Positions 1 through 8,412 are shown, counted from the stretch's first letter. The stretch: DNA of 28,026 nucleotides from Bacteroidota bacterium (GCA_023391015.1 JAEWBT010000099.1:1-28026), one strand, 5' to 3'. Made by a program: numbers and translations. Notes: a model not told the origin generated them from the letters alone.

Positions 1-623
1 ATTGGGCGGCCCGCTCCTTTTTTGTGCTATGCATTGATTATTAGCTGCTCTTTTTGTAAGGAAAGGGGTCTGTTTTTATCTCGTACCCTCTCTTTGTCTC
101 CGCCAAAGGCGGCCTGTGGGCCTCACGGGCCGGGTACCTCTCTAGAAAAGGGCCGGAAACAGCAAAAAGCCCTGCGGACGGGCTTAAAACACTGCGGACG
201 GGCTTCCGGCCTTTTTCGTACGCGGTACGGGGCACTTTCCGGCGGTACTATTATATTTTCTTCTCGTACATTGGCGTTTTTTGGCGGTACTATTACATTT
301 TTCTATCGCGCATCAGCATTTTTCAGTGGTACTATTATATTTTTCTCTCTTACATCGGCATTTTCCGGCGGTACGCGGCCCTTCTCCACCGGTTATATGG
401 GTTTTTCTACTCGTGCATAGGGGGTTTCGGTGGTGCATTTGGCTGCATAACGGGAATCTCGCTCTCTACCATGCCTGCTTTTGGGGGATTGGAGGAGCGA
501 ACAGGCGTTTTGGGGACGGGCACTGCTTTGGAAGCCGCTAGCGTATGGGATATGAACCCCTCAACCCCATAAACTTTCTCAACCTTATCAGCCTGAACCC
601 CAACCCAATCAACTTTTAAATCA
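1..623. other. Leading non-coding stretch without a supported gene
   Basis: No protein I recognise lies in the first ~620 bases. Open frames exist on both strands, but their translations are low-complexity (Phe/Ser/Gly/Arg-rich) and have no recognisable domain. The stretch holds a 42-bp tandem repeat (241-366), a 14-bp direct repeat (ctgcggacgggctt at 172-185 and 192-205) and small GC-rich hairpins near 110-140. It may be the 3' flank of an upstream gene plus decaying or repetitive intergenic DNA. The end of this stretch supplies the fbp promoter. Confidence 0.5.
241..366. repeat. Three 42-bp imperfect tandem repeats
   Basis: Three consecutive 42-base units start at 241, 283 and 325. Each begins with GGCGGTACTATTA or a close variant and ends in a T-rich run with CATTTTTC/CGTTTTTT. 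A fourth, partial unit starts at 367 (GGCGGTACG). A degenerate match may precede them around 205-240. The unit is 14 codons long, so an open frame on the + strand (22-420) reads through as 14-residue repeats of the form GGTIIF...; whether that frame is translated is unknown. Confidence 0.75.
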
Positions 624-631
624 TACCTTCG
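624..631 (+). promoter_or_regulatory. -7 promoter box (TACCTTCG) for fbp
   Basis: TACCTTCG resembles the Bacteroidota sigma-A -7 consensus TAnnTTTG. It ends 8 bases before the ATG at 640, so the transcript would be nearly leaderless. The same octamer precedes the thioesterase (3800) and the M1 peptidase (18358) at short distance. No clear -33 TTG was found. Confidence 0.5.
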
Positions 632-639
632 TGGCACTT

Positions 640-1662
640 ATGCTACCCACCAGTAAACTCCTGACGCTCGACGAATTCACCATTCAGGAAACCCGTCGCT
701 TCCCCAACGCCACCGGCGAACTCTCCGGCCTGCTCCGCGACATTGGCCTTGCCTGTAAATTTATCAACAATCAGGTGCTTCGCGCCGGCCTCACCGATAT
801 CCTGGGCACCCACGGCGCCACCAACGTGCAGGGCGAAGAGCAAATGAAGCTCGACGTGTATGCCGATCAGATTCTGATCAATGTACTGCGCAACTCCGCC
901 GACTGTGCCGGCATTGCCTCGGAAGAAAACGATGATTTTGTGTGCTTTGAAGGCGAGGTGCAGAAAAATTCCAAGTACGTAGTGCTGTTTGATCCGCTTG
1001 ACGGCTCTTCCAACATCGACTGCAACGCGCCGATCGGAACCATCTTTTCTATCTATCGCCGCCTTTCGGAGCCGGGAACGCCCTGCACCAAAGAAGATTT
1101 TCTGCAACCGGGCAACAAGCTGATGGCTGCCGGCTATGTAGTGTATGGAACGAGCACCATGCTGGTGTATGCCACCAAACTGGGGGCCAACGGCTTTACG
1201 CTGGAGCCTTCGGTAGGCGAATTCTGCCTTTCGCACCCCGATATTAAATGCCCGCCGAAAGGCAAAATTTACTCCGTAAATCAAGGCAACACGTCTAAAT
1301 TCCACGACAGTACCAAAGCGTTTCTGGACTACTGCATGGAGGAAGATAAAGAAACAAACCGCCCCTATGGTCATCGTTACATTGGTTCTATGGTAGGCGA
1401 TCTGCACCGCACGCTTGTGAAAGGCGGCATTTTCCTGTATCCTGGCGACAAGAAGAACACCAAAGGCAAGCTGCGCCTGCAATACGAATGTAACCCAATG
1501 GCCTACCTGATGGAAGCTGCCGGCGGCATGGCAGTGTGTGGCACAGGCCGCATTCTGGACATTGTACCCAGCGAGTTGCACCAGCGTTGCCCGATTTATA
1601 TCGGCTCTAAAAATCTGGTGGAAAAAGCAATGGAGTTTGAAGGCAGCGCCGTGCTGGCCTAA
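640..1662 (+). CDS. fbp: Fructose-1,6-bisphosphatase class 1
   Basis: This 340-residue protein is a class I fructose-1,6-bisphosphatase, hydrolysing fructose-1,6-bisphosphate to fructose-6-phosphate in gluconeogenesis in the cytoplasm. The metal-binding signature DPLDGSSNID is present at about residues 118-127. The N-terminal TLDEF motif, GEEQMKLD and the C-terminal NPMAYLMEAAGG motif are also typical, and length matches the family. I chose ATG 640 rather than the in-frame GTG at 631 because the GTG overlaps the putative -7 box and the protein then begins MLPTSKLLTLDEF, as expected. It is probably monocistronic: a hairpin follows the stop. The gene contains no TTCCGGAA palindrome, although one lies just after the stop. 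The identification is firm. Confidence 0.96.
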   Translation: MLPTSKLLTLDEFTIQETRRFPNATGELSGLLRDIGLACKFINNQVLRAGLTDILGTHGATNVQGEEQMKLDVYADQILINVLRNSADCAGIASEENDDFVCFEGEVQKNSKYVVLFDPLDGSSNIDCNAPIGTIFSIYRRLSEPGTPCTKEDFLQPGNKLMAAGYVVYGTSTMLVYATKLGANGFTLEPSVGEFCLSHPDIKCPPKGKIYSVNQGNTSKFHDSTKAFLDYCMEEDKETNRPYGHRYIGSMVGDLHRTLVKGGIFLYPGDKKNTKGKLRLQYECNPMAYLMEAAGGMAVCGTGRILDIVPSELHQRCPIYIGSKNLVEKAMEFEGSAVLA

Positions 1663-1697
1663 GGAAGCATTTCCGGAAAGAGCTCCTGATATTTCAG

Positions 1698-1731
1698 AAA
1701 GGTTACTGGTTTGAAAGCGCCGGTAACCTTT
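1698..1731 (+). terminator. Hairpin terminator after fbp, overlapping the next promoter
   Basis: A 12-bp stem (AAAGGTTACTGG / CCGGTAACCTTT, with one G-U pair in RNA) encloses a 10-base loop and is followed by CCGATTTTT. The U-tract is displaced by four bases, so termination may be partial. The hairpin contains the TTG that I assign as the -33 box of the downstream gene. Confidence 0.5.
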
Positions 1732-1741
1732 CCGATTTTTG
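1711..1741 (+). promoter_or_regulatory. Promoter of the sulfatase-fold gene
   Basis: TTG at 1711-1713 and GATTTTTG at 1734-1741 are separated by 20 bases, close to the Bacteroidota -33/-7 arrangement. They lie 15 bases ahead of ATG 1756. The TTG at 1711 could be misread as a start codon for a longer protein. Confidence 0.5.
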
Positions 1742-1755
1742 CAGCCCGCTTACTC

Positions 1756-3756
1756 ATGGCCCAGACACCCGAAAACCCACCCAACGCTGCTGGAAACGCA
1801 GTTTTGGTTGCTGATCATACTTCACGAAAGCAAAACGAAATCGACTCGCCCTTGTTGCGGCTGAAGCGCCTGGCCTGGCAACTGGGGCTTTTGTTTCTGC
1901 TGTATGGGCTGTGCCGGATTTTATTTATTAATGTCCACCGGGCCGTGTGGCAGGCGGCGGTTTCAGATTTCCGGGTGTTGTGGGGCGGGCTGCGCTTTGA
2001 CGCATCGGCCATTGCGATGACCAACGCGCTTTTTATCGTGTTAAGTCTGTTGCCATTTCCGTTTGTGCAGCGTCGGGGGTGGCAGGCGTTGTTGCGGGGC
2101 CTTTTTGTGGGTGTTAATGCCATTGCACTGCTCGCCAACCTGGTGGATGTGGCCTATTTTCCGTTTATCCACAAGCGAATGCAGGCCGATGCGCTGCGCT
2201 TTGTAACGGGCGAAAAAGGAAGCGATTTTTACACGCTGCTGCCTTCTTTTTTATTGCAATACTGGTATCTGGTAGCTGTTTACGCCGGCTTGCTGTGGCT
2301 GCTGGTGAAAGGCTACAACCGGTCGTTGCGTTTTAAAACAGCTTTTTCCGGGAGCCGCGTACGGCGTTATGTGGGCAATACGGCGCTGTTTATAGTAATG
2401 GCCGGAATGACGCTGCTGGCTATCCGGGGTGGTTTTCAACTTATTCCCGTCAATGTCGTGAACGCCGGTGAAGTAGCCGGGCTGCAACAAGCGGCTGCGG
2501 TGCTGAACACGCCTTTTTCTATCCTGACCACCACTGAGCGCCGCGAACTGCCCGAACGCCGGTATTTTGAGGAATCAGAAATGACCTTTAATGGCATTCA
2601 TTTTCCGGAAAACGGGGCCAGTTTCCGGAAAAAAAACGTAGTGGTAATCCTGGTGGAAAGCCTTTCCAAAAGGTACGTGGGGACGCTGGGTGGAAGTATC
2701 CCAACACCTTTTCTGGATTCGCTTTTAGGCCAAAGCCTTCTTTTTACCAACGGCTTTGCCAATGCGCAGGAATCCATTCAGGGCATTCCGGCGGTGCTGG
2801 CCGGCATTCCTTCCTGGCAGGACGAGCCGTATATTTTCTCTTCCTACGCCACCAACCGGATGGCTTCGCTGGCCAATATGCTCACGCCTTACGGCTATAC
2901 AACCGCATTTTTTCATGGCGGTAAAAACGGCACCATGGGTTTTGATGTGTTTACCAAACTGGCCGGTTACGAATCTTACTACGGCAAAACCGAGTATGGC
3001 AACGACGCTGATTACGACGGCCACTGGGGCATTTGGGACGAGCCTTTTTTGCAGTTTACCGCGCAAAAGCTGCAAACTTTACCACAGCCCTTTACGGCGG
3101 CGGTTTTTACCCTCAATACCCATCATCCGTTTGAAATTCCGGAAAAATACCGGAAACAATTCTACGAAGAAGGCCACCCGATTCGCAGTTGTGTTCGCTA
3201 TGCCGATTATGCACTGGGCCAATTTTTTGCCGCTGCCCGTACGCAGCCGTGGTATCCAAACACCCTTTTCGTGATTACCGCCGATCATGCTTCGCCGCGG
3301 CTGGAAGAAGGCGATTATCCGCTGCTGAATAATTATCGCATTCCCATTGCTTTTTTTACGCCCGATGGCAGCCTTCCGCCGCGCCGTGACAGTGCTTTTG
3401 CCAATCAGATAGATATTTTGCCAACGGTGTTGGATTATCTGCATTATCCGGTGCCTTATTTTGCTTTTGGAAAAAGCCTTTTAGAGCCGGCAGGGGCACA
3501 TGCTACTTTGAGCTACATCGGCGGCGTTTACACGTTTGCGGATTCGGTTTACGTCTATCAGTTTGATGGCGAAAAACCGCTCTCCATTTATAACTGGACC
3601 ACCGATCCCTACTGGCAGAATAACCTCGCATCGCAGCTTCAGGGCACACCGGAATATCAAAGGTTGGATCGCGAAACCAAAAGCCGGATTCAGCTTTTCA
3701 ACCACACCATCCGCAACAATAAGATGTGGGTGGATACAACCGCTGCGGTCCGGTAA
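1756..3756 (+). CDS. LtaS/EptA-type sulfatase-fold membrane phosphotransferase
   Basis: This 666-residue protein has about four or five N-terminal membrane segments (residues ~40-240) followed by an alkaline-phosphatase/sulfatase-fold catalytic domain from about 290. Visible active-site elements are VES (E301), the presumed nucleophile in AQES (S340), NTHHPF (H456/H457) and TADH (D510/H511). This arrangement matches the LTA synthase family. In Gram-negative Bacteroidota such enzymes probably transfer a phospho-alcohol group to lipid or glycan at the periplasmic face; the actual substrate cannot be read. Start ATG 1756 is preferred over TTG 1711, which is the likely -33 box. The gene carries three or more TTCCGGAA palindromes, read as FPE in one frame and FRK in another. 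Confidence 0.85.
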   Translation: MAQTPENPPNAAGNAVLVADHTSRKQNEIDSPLLRLKRLAWQLGLLFLLYGLCRILFINVHRAVWQAAVSDFRVLWGGLRFDASAIAMTNALFIVLSLLPFPFVQRRGWQALLRGLFVGVNAIALLANLVDVAYFPFIHKRMQADALRFVTGEKGSDFYTLLPSFLLQYWYLVAVYAGLLWLLVKGYNRSLRFKTAFSGSRVRRYVGNTALFIVMAGMTLLAIRGGFQLIPVNVVNAGEVAGLQQAAAVLNTPFSILTTTERRELPERRYFEESEMTFNGIHFPENGASFRKKNVVVILVESLSKRYVGTLGGSIPTPFLDSLLGQSLLFTNGFANAQESIQGIPAVLAGIPSWQDEPYIFSSYATNRMASLANMLTPYGYTTAFFHGGKNGTMGFDVFTKLAGYESYYGKTEYGNDADYDGHWGIWDEPFLQFTAQKLQTLPQPFTAAVFTLNTHHPFEIPEKYRKQFYEEGHPIRSCVRYADYALGQFFAAARTQPWYPNTLFVITADHASPRLEEGDYPLLNNYRIPIAFFTPDGSLPPRRDSAFANQIDILPTVLDYLHYPVPYFAFGKSLLEPAGAHATLSYIGGVYTFADSVYVYQFDGEKPLSIYNWTTDPYWQNNLASQLQGTPEYQRLDRETKSRIQLFNHTIRNNKMWVDTTAAVR

Positions 3757-3799
3757 AGCTGTTTTGCGCGATCGTTCTTTTCCGGAAATTCAAACCCTG

Positions 3800-3807
3800 T
3801 ACCTTCG
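3800..3807 (+). promoter_or_regulatory. -7 promoter box (TACCTTCG) for the thioesterase
   Basis: TACCTTCG lies 40 bases before ATG 3848 and is followed by GCAGCCGC, a context resembling that after the -7 box of the sulfatase-fold gene (GCAGCCCGC). This supports the downstream ATG and argues against a longer open frame from 3536, which overlaps the previous gene. Confidence 0.45.
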
Positions 3808-3847
3808 CAGCCGCTTAGCGACACGATTCGCAAAAGCGCCTTTTCCT

Positions 3848-4378
3848 ATGAAAAAATATCCTAAAGACAGTGCCAGCGTGATGAGTGAACTGGTGCTGCC
3901 CAACGACACCAATACTTTGGGAAACCTGATGGGTGGCCGCTTGATGTACTGGATGGATATTGCAGCGGCAGTAGCGGCAATGAAGCACTGCAATTGCCCG
4001 GTTGTTACGGCCTCGGTGGATAACGTTTCTTTCGCCAACCCCATCAAGCTGGGCAATCTGCTCACGATTGAAAGCCGCGTTACGCGGGTGTTCAACACCA
4101 GTATGGAGGTTTATATCAAGGTGTGGGGCGAAGATCTGAGTGCGCAATACCGGTATCTTTCCAACGAAGCCTATCTCACTTTTGTGGCGCTGGACCCTAA
4201 TGGTCGTCCGCGCCCCGTGCCGCCGTTGGAACCGCAGACAGAAGAAGAGCAAAAAATGTGGGAAGGTGCTTTGCGCCGCCGGCAGGTGCGTCTTGTTTTG
4301 GGTGGAAAAATGAAACCGTCTGAGGCCAGCGAATTAAAAGCACTTTTCTTGCCCGAGGCAGCTGCACTAAAGCCTTAG
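3848..4378 (+). CDS. Acyl-CoA thioesterase, hotdog fold
   Basis: This 176-residue cytosolic protein resembles the YciA/BACH/YkhA branch of hotdog acyl-CoA hydrolases, which release CoA from acyl-CoA. Diagnostic segments are LVLPNDTNTLGNLMGGRLMYWMD near the N-terminus (Asn/Asp of the active-site loop and the GG-R turn), followed by AAAVAAMKHC and ASVDNVSFANPIKLGN. The start at ATG 3848 (MKKYPKDS) gives the normal family length. The frame stays open upstream to 3536, but that part overlaps the preceding CDS and does not resemble the family. The acyl chain preference cannot be read. A bidirectional terminator follows. Confidence 0.9.
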   Translation: MKKYPKDSASVMSELVLPNDTNTLGNLMGGRLMYWMDIAAAVAAMKHCNCPVVTASVDNVSFANPIKLGNLLTIESRVTRVFNTSMEVYIKVWGEDLSAQYRYLSNEAYLTFVALDPNGRPRPVPPLEPQTEEEQKMWEGALRRRQVRLVLGGKMKPSEASELKALFLPEAAALKP

Positions 4379-4457
4379 AAAGGATTTTTGCAGGAATGCA
4401 ATAAAATGACAAGACAGCCTTAAAGACTTTCTTTCTTGTTTAAAATTTTCCGGAAAT

Positions 4458-4490
4458 AAAAAAGACGCCCGAATCCCGGACGTCTTTTTT
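4458..4490. terminator. Bidirectional rho-independent terminator
   Basis: AAAAAAGACG and CGTCTTTTTT form a 10-bp outer stem around a C/G-rich centre. The A-run on one side and the T-run on the other let it serve both the thioesterase (+) and the convergent ferritin-like operon (-). Confidence 0.85.
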
Positions 4491-4569
4491 GTTAGAAAGC
4501 CAGTTGATATCCCTTAAACCTTCGGACCTTGGTCCTTGAACTTTGGTTCTTGGAATCTTGGCTTGTGCT

Positions 4570-5451
4570 CTATGGCGTAATGATAAACGGTTTTACAATT
4601 GCCAGTACAGCATCTTTATCCAGTGGCTCGTCAAACGATTCGGTTGCCAGGTCAGCGCTTACAAAAGAGGCAATATCCACACCGGCCTGATTGGTAGCGT
4701 TTTCGCCTGCGTAAGTACGCTGAATAGCTGCGTTTGCGTCGTTGTTTCCGGTTTGAATGTTGGACTTGTCCTGCGTGATCCAAGGCTTCGGGTTGCCATC
4801 CACTACCGAACCGCCCCGGTTGGCGCGCATATAACGGATATGAGCTGCGTGGCGCGCTTCTACAGAGTGAATCTGCAAGGCCGCTTGAAGCACATCATTG
4901 TACTTATCGTCCATGATGTTGGCTGCCTGCCCTTTGTAAGCCCGTACACCGGTGTCTTCAAAGGTTTGCGACACGGCGAGCAGAACGTCGTAATTAGTGA
5001 AAACCGTTTTGAAAGGACCATTGCCGGTACCGGAAGCAGAGCCTACACCACCAGAGAAGTCAAAGTTGGGCTTAGGCGCTACCTGGCTGGCACCTGCCAG
5101 CTTGGTGATGGTTGCAGTCAGGAACTTTACGTGGGCCGCTTCGTGGTCGCGGATCGTCGTATAAGCACCCAAGGCCGCACCGGTCAGCCCAACGGCAGAG
5201 GCGTTGCCAACCGCTTTTTGGTAAAATTCAGCTTCCAGATATTCCAGCGTTAAGGCAAAGTTCAGAATCGCAATCGGGTCGGTTGAAGTCTGGCCGTAGG
5301 CTTTCTTCAGCAAGCCGCCGAGGGCAACAGGAAGGGCCGTCAGGGCTGCGCCTTTCATGAAAGTGCGAATGGCCAGGCGGCGGGGGGAAGTCCGCTCGTA
5401 AAACTCCGGATCTTCCGATTCAATATGGTTGAAGATGTTTTGAAGGTTCAT
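4570..5451 (-). CDS. Ferritin-like domain protein, probably Tat-exported
   Basis: This 293-residue protein has an N-terminal SPRRLAIRTFMKG segment (22-34), then a hydrophobic stretch ending near AYGQ (51-54), consistent with a twin-arginine signal. The rest matches the ferritin-like fold (Ferritin_2 type). A four-helix di-iron pattern is visible: E70/E73 in LEYLEAEFY, E104-x2-H107 (EAAH), E165 (FED) and E198-x2-H201 (EARH). The metal ligands look complete, so a periplasmic metal or redox role is likely, but substrate is unknown. It lies 18 bases downstream of a second ferritin-like gene on the same strand, so the two are probably co-transcribed and may act together. Confidence 0.85.
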   Translation of the reverse strand: MNLQNIFNHIESEDPEFYERTSPRRLAIRTFMKGAALTALPVALGGLLKKAYGQTSTDPIAILNFALTLEYLEAEFYQKAVGNASAVGLTGAALGAYTTIRDHEAAHVKFLTATITKLAGASQVAPKPNFDFSGGVGSASGTGNGPFKTVFTNYDVLLAVSQTFEDTGVRAYKGQAANIMDDKYNDVLQAALQIHSVEARHAAHIRYMRANRGGSVVDGNPKPWITQDKSNIQTGNNDANAAIQRTYAGENATNQAGVDIASFVSADLATESFDEPLDKDAVLAIVKPFIITP

Positions 5452-5469
5452 AACGAAAGGTCGGCGTTT

Positions 5470-6216
5470 TTAAGACTTGGGAAGATTAGAAGCATTCAGG
5501 CGCTCTTTGATATACTTACCGGCGGCGCTCAGCACCTGATCGGGAGATAAAGCTCCATCCAGGCCGTTGGCGTTGTCGGATCCCAGCCCCATCAGGTCGG
5601 CAGAGGCCAGATCAGCAAAAGAGCCTGGTGAGATCAGGTCGCGGATCAGTGCGGCATGGCGGGCTTCTACGCTCACAATCTTTCCGGCAATCGTCAGATA
5701 CGCGGCGGTTTTCAGCAGCTTACCGGCACCGTTGTAGGCTGCGACACCCAGGTCTTCAAACGTCTTGGCAACGTTCAGCACAGCGGTCCGGTCGGTGAAG
5801 GTTATGCTGCTGAAATCTGGTGTCAGGTCCTGAAGCGGCGTTGCACCGGCGGCGGCAATGGCCGCCTTGAAAAACTTGGCGTGGGCCAGCTCATGCGCAG
5901 CAATGTCTTTCATAAATGCCAACTCGTTTGCCTGCAAAACAGAAGCAGATTTAGCAACGACTTCCTTATAGAAAGCCGATTCCAGCTGTTCCAGCGCATA
6001 CGCATAGTTCAGGATGCCTACATCACCGCTGCCCAGGTCGATACCGGTATTGACGGGCGTTACAGGATTGTTGTCGTCTTTGGAACAAGAAGACAGACCA
6101 ATGATACCGGCACCTGCAAGGGCACCGGCAAGACCTAAAAAGTGACGACGGCTGTGGGCCGGGGCACCTTTCGCCGCCGGAGTTATTTCCGGAAGTAAAT
6201 GGTTTTGCTCGCTCAT
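5470..6216 (-). CDS. Ferritin-like domain Tat lipoprotein
   Basis: This 248-residue protein begins with a twin-arginine motif (SRRHFLGLAG, 22-31), a hydrophobic core and a lipobox-like LSSC (41-44). It is therefore probably exported folded and lipid-anchored at Cys44. Ferritin-like helices follow with E76/E79, HELAH (E109/H112), E154 and EARH (E184/H187). This is the same di-iron layout as its neighbour, suggesting duplication followed by divergence of the anchoring mode. It is the first gene of a two-gene operon. A perfect 10-bp inverted repeat lies about 145 bases upstream, next to a possible -7 box, so the operon may be regulated. Confidence 0.85.
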   Translation of the reverse strand: MSEQNHLLPEITPAAKGAPAHSRRHFLGLAGALAGAGIIGLSSCSKDDNNPVTPVNTGIDLGSGDVGILNYAYALEQLESAFYKEVVAKSASVLQANELAFMKDIAAHELAHAKFFKAAIAAAGATPLQDLTPDFSSITFTDRTAVLNVAKTFEDLGVAAYNGAGKLLKTAAYLTIAGKIVSVEARHAALIRDLISPGSFADLASADLMGLGSDNANGLDGALSPDQVLSAAGKYIKERLNASNLPKS

Positions 6217-6345
6217 AAAAGGGAACGTTTGAAGGGTGAAAAAGGGACTTTAGAGATTGTAGAGCTGTTTCAGGTTGTTTGGGGGCAATGTGTTTGTTAA
6301 GTTCTCGCCCAGTCACTGAACATTCAGCGATAGGCGCTTTCTTGC

Positions 6346-6385
6346 AAAAAACTACGAGCATTCTGTAAAGAGGGTTTTACAGAAT
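6346..6385 (-). promoter_or_regulatory. Possible promoter with a perfect inverted-repeat operator
   Basis: ATTCTGTAAA (6360-6369) and TTTACAGAAT (6376-6385) form a perfect 10-bp inverted repeat with a 6-base spacer. Reading the minus strand, the repeat sits five bases upstream of TAGTTTTT (6354-6347), a near match to TAnnTTTG. It could be a repressor or activator site over the -33 region of the ferritin-like operon, with a leader of about 120 bases. The palindrome is certain; the function is inferred. Confidence 0.4.
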
Positions 6386-6394
6386 AGAAAATAT

Positions 6395-6418
6395 TTTTTT
6401 AGGAAACTTTCTAAAAAA
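6395..6418. other. A/T-rich inverted repeat
   Basis: TTTTTTAG and CTAAAAAA flank GAAACTTT. Together they form a nearly continuous A/T hairpin just upstream of the operator-like repeat at 6360. It has no GC-rich stem, so it is a poor terminator. It may be part of the regulatory region or terminate the M2 peptidase transcript weakly. Confidence 0.3.
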
Positions 6419-6519
6419 GCAATTTTCCGGAAAAATAGCGCCTGAATCGTTTTTGAAACCCTATCGGCCAGCCTATGAAACATGACCCATAAAACATGAA
6501 ACATAACCCACGACCCATG

Positions 6520-8352
6520 TCAGATCGTTTCCGGAAGCGTATGCGCCCGGCCTTTATTCTGGGTTTTCAGCCATGCCATCAAGGGGGAGAAGTAATCCAG
6601 CATCGCTTTTGCATTCAGGTCGTCGCCGGTGGTTTCCTGCAGCATCTGCCGCCAGTCTTTGGCCGCGCCCTGCACCAGAATGTTTTTCACAAAATCGCCT
6701 ACGTCCTTCCGGCCCCAATAGTTGGTAGCCCGCGGGTCCTGCTTCAGGATATTTTTGGCAATATGGTTGTGAAGCTGATACAGCAAGGCATATGAAAGCG
6801 CATAATCATAATACTGCGCGGGGTCGTCGTTGATGTGCGTTTTAGTAGCCGCGTCGCAATACTCTTCACCGCGCGCTGTTGGTGGCACAATGCCCTGGTA
6901 TTTCTTCGCCAAAGCCCACCATTCGCTGTTGAAACGGTCGGCCGGCAGCTTGTCGGTGTACAGCTCTTTCTCAAAATGACTCATCGTGCCGGCCGAAAAA
7001 TAAATAAACACTACCGAATTCAGGGCTTCTTTCAAGAGCATCTGCACTTCATCCGTCTGGGCATTTTTTCCGATCAGCCCGCGGCCCACCAGATACGGCT
7101 TTTGCATCGCTGCCAGGCCCATCATCGTGCCGATGGCTTCGTGATAGGCGCGGTTGGCTCCCTGCCGCAGCAGAGGCGGAACGGCAGGGTTGGTGTAAGA
7201 AAGATAATAGTAAATGTGGCCCAGCTCGTGGTTCGTGGTTTCCCACCATTCACTGTTCGGCTCCACGCTCATCAACGAGCGCACGTCTTTGCCCAGATTC
7301 ATGTGCCAGGCAGAGGCGTGCGTGTTTTTCTTTACACTGCTGTCGGCCGGGTAGGGATAAAGCGAGCTTTTCTGGTAAAAACTTTTGGGCAGCGGCTGAA
7401 AGCCGATAGAAGTGTAAAGCCCTTCTGCATTCTTCACAATCCACTCCGCCGACTTGGTGCGCAGCACCGAATCCAGGTTGATTCCGGAAACATTCACGAA
7501 CGGCGACCAATCCTGTCCCCAACGATTGGGCAGCCAATGTGCCGGCAGCATCTGTGGCACCTCCGAAGCGCCGTAGCGCTGCGCCGCCTCATAGCGCATC
7601 CACGTGTGCAGCTCGCGGTACAAAGGCCACAAATCGCGCAAAAGACCCTGCATGAGGGTCATCATTTCTGGGGTGGAAAGCCCATAATCGCCTACCTGAT
7701 AGGTAAAATAATCCGGGTAGCCGAGGGCCTGAACCGTTTCGTTGCGCAGTTCGCGCAGGCGCAAAAGGCCGGGCTTCAGCGTGGGGCCGATGGCCTTGCT
7801 CGCCTGCCAGGCTGCCAGCCGTTTGGCCGGGTCCGTTTCGGATTTCAAAATATCGTCAACCTCGTTGGGTGTGGTCTTTTTGCCGTTCAGCATAAACTGA
7901 TAGCCATAGAGGGCCTGCGTCTGGTCGGTTTCAGCCGCAATGCGCGCCTTCACCAGGGGCGCAACCGTCTGCGGATTGTTGGCAGCGGCATAAAGAATCA
8001 CTTCCAACTGCTTTTTCTGGAGCGGTGTCAGGGTTTTGGGCTGCGCCAGAAATTTCCGGGCGGCGGCGATGTTTTCCGTACTGCCCGTGAAGGCGGCCAT
8101 GGCTTCGTCGGCGGCTTTGGCGCGGGCGGCAATAGTGGTGTCGCCTTCTTTGATCACCGTTTGGGAAACCCACTGCGCTTCGGAGGACTGGGTATAAAGC
8201 CGGACGTATTCCGCCGTGTAGCGGTCCAGAAAGGTTTGTGCTTCCGTTTGGGTTGTAGCGCCGGAAGCATTGGTTTTCTGCGCCAGGAGCGGTGCAGCGA
8301 AACTGCCCAGCGAAACAGCCAGACAAAGCGAATAACGGGTAAAAGCGTGCAT
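6520..8352 (-). CDS. M2 family metallopeptidase (ACE-like peptidyl-dipeptidase)
   Basis: This 610-residue protein starts with a Sec signal peptide ending near PLLAQ (residue 25). It carries the zinc motif HELGH (375-379) and the third-ligand motif HEAIG (E405), preceded by RQGAN, as in angiotensin-converting enzyme. The family removes C-terminal dipeptides, here presumably from peptides in the periplasm. Spacing between the two zinc motifs is two residues longer than in human ACE. Length is normal for a bacterial single-domain M2 enzyme. The C-terminus is complete. It appears monocistronic. A pair of TTCCGGAA palindromes lies in its upstream region (8395-8412). Confidence 0.95.
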   Translation of the reverse strand: MHAFTRYSLCLAVSLGSFAAPLLAQKTNASGATTQTEAQTFLDRYTAEYVRLYTQSSEAQWVSQTVIKEGDTTIAARAKAADEAMAAFTGSTENIAAARKFLAQPKTLTPLQKKQLEVILYAAANNPQTVAPLVKARIAAETDQTQALYGYQFMLNGKKTTPNEVDDILKSETDPAKRLAAWQASKAIGPTLKPGLLRLRELRNETVQALGYPDYFTYQVGDYGLSTPEMMTLMQGLLRDLWPLYRELHTWMRYEAAQRYGASEVPQMLPAHWLPNRWGQDWSPFVNVSGINLDSVLRTKSAEWIVKNAEGLYTSIGFQPLPKSFYQKSSLYPYPADSSVKKNTHASAWHMNLGKDVRSLMSVEPNSEWWETTNHELGHIYYYLSYTNPAVPPLLRQGANRAYHEAIGTMMGLAAMQKPYLVGRGLIGKNAQTDEVQMLLKEALNSVVFIYFSAGTMSHFEKELYTDKLPADRFNSEWWALAKKYQGIVPPTARGEEYCDAATKTHINDDPAQYYDYALSYALLYQLHNHIAKNILKQDPRATNYWGRKDVGDFVKNILVQGAAKDWRQMLQETTGDDLNAKAMLDYFSPLMAWLKTQNKGRAHTLPETI

Positions 8353-8394
8353 GATAAAAAAGGGATTGAAAAGGGCAGGGCAGCAGCCCGGAAT

Positions 8395-8412
8395 TTCCGG
8401 AAATTTCCGGAA
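8395..8412. repeat. Two TTCCGGAA palindromes one helical turn apart
   Basis: TTCCGGAA occurs at 8395-8402 and 8405-8412, centred 10 bp apart and therefore on the same DNA face. The pair lies 43-60 bases upstream of the M2 peptidase start, where a regulator could bind. It also belongs to the window-wide family of this palindrome. Confidence 0.7.

Noticed and set aside
643..1581. Long open frame antisense to fbp (312 codons)
   Set aside because: It is a mirror of a strongly conserved gene in GC-rich DNA, and the translation has no recognisable domain.
3536..3847. N-terminal extension of the thioesterase frame
   Set aside because: It overlaps the end of the sulfatase-fold gene in another frame, and a promoter box lies inside it. 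Family similarity begins at 3848.
4500..4569. CTTGG-rich low-complexity run near 4523-4563 considered as a regulatory repeat
   Set aside because: Spacing is irregular, and it sits downstream of two converging genes where no promoter is needed.
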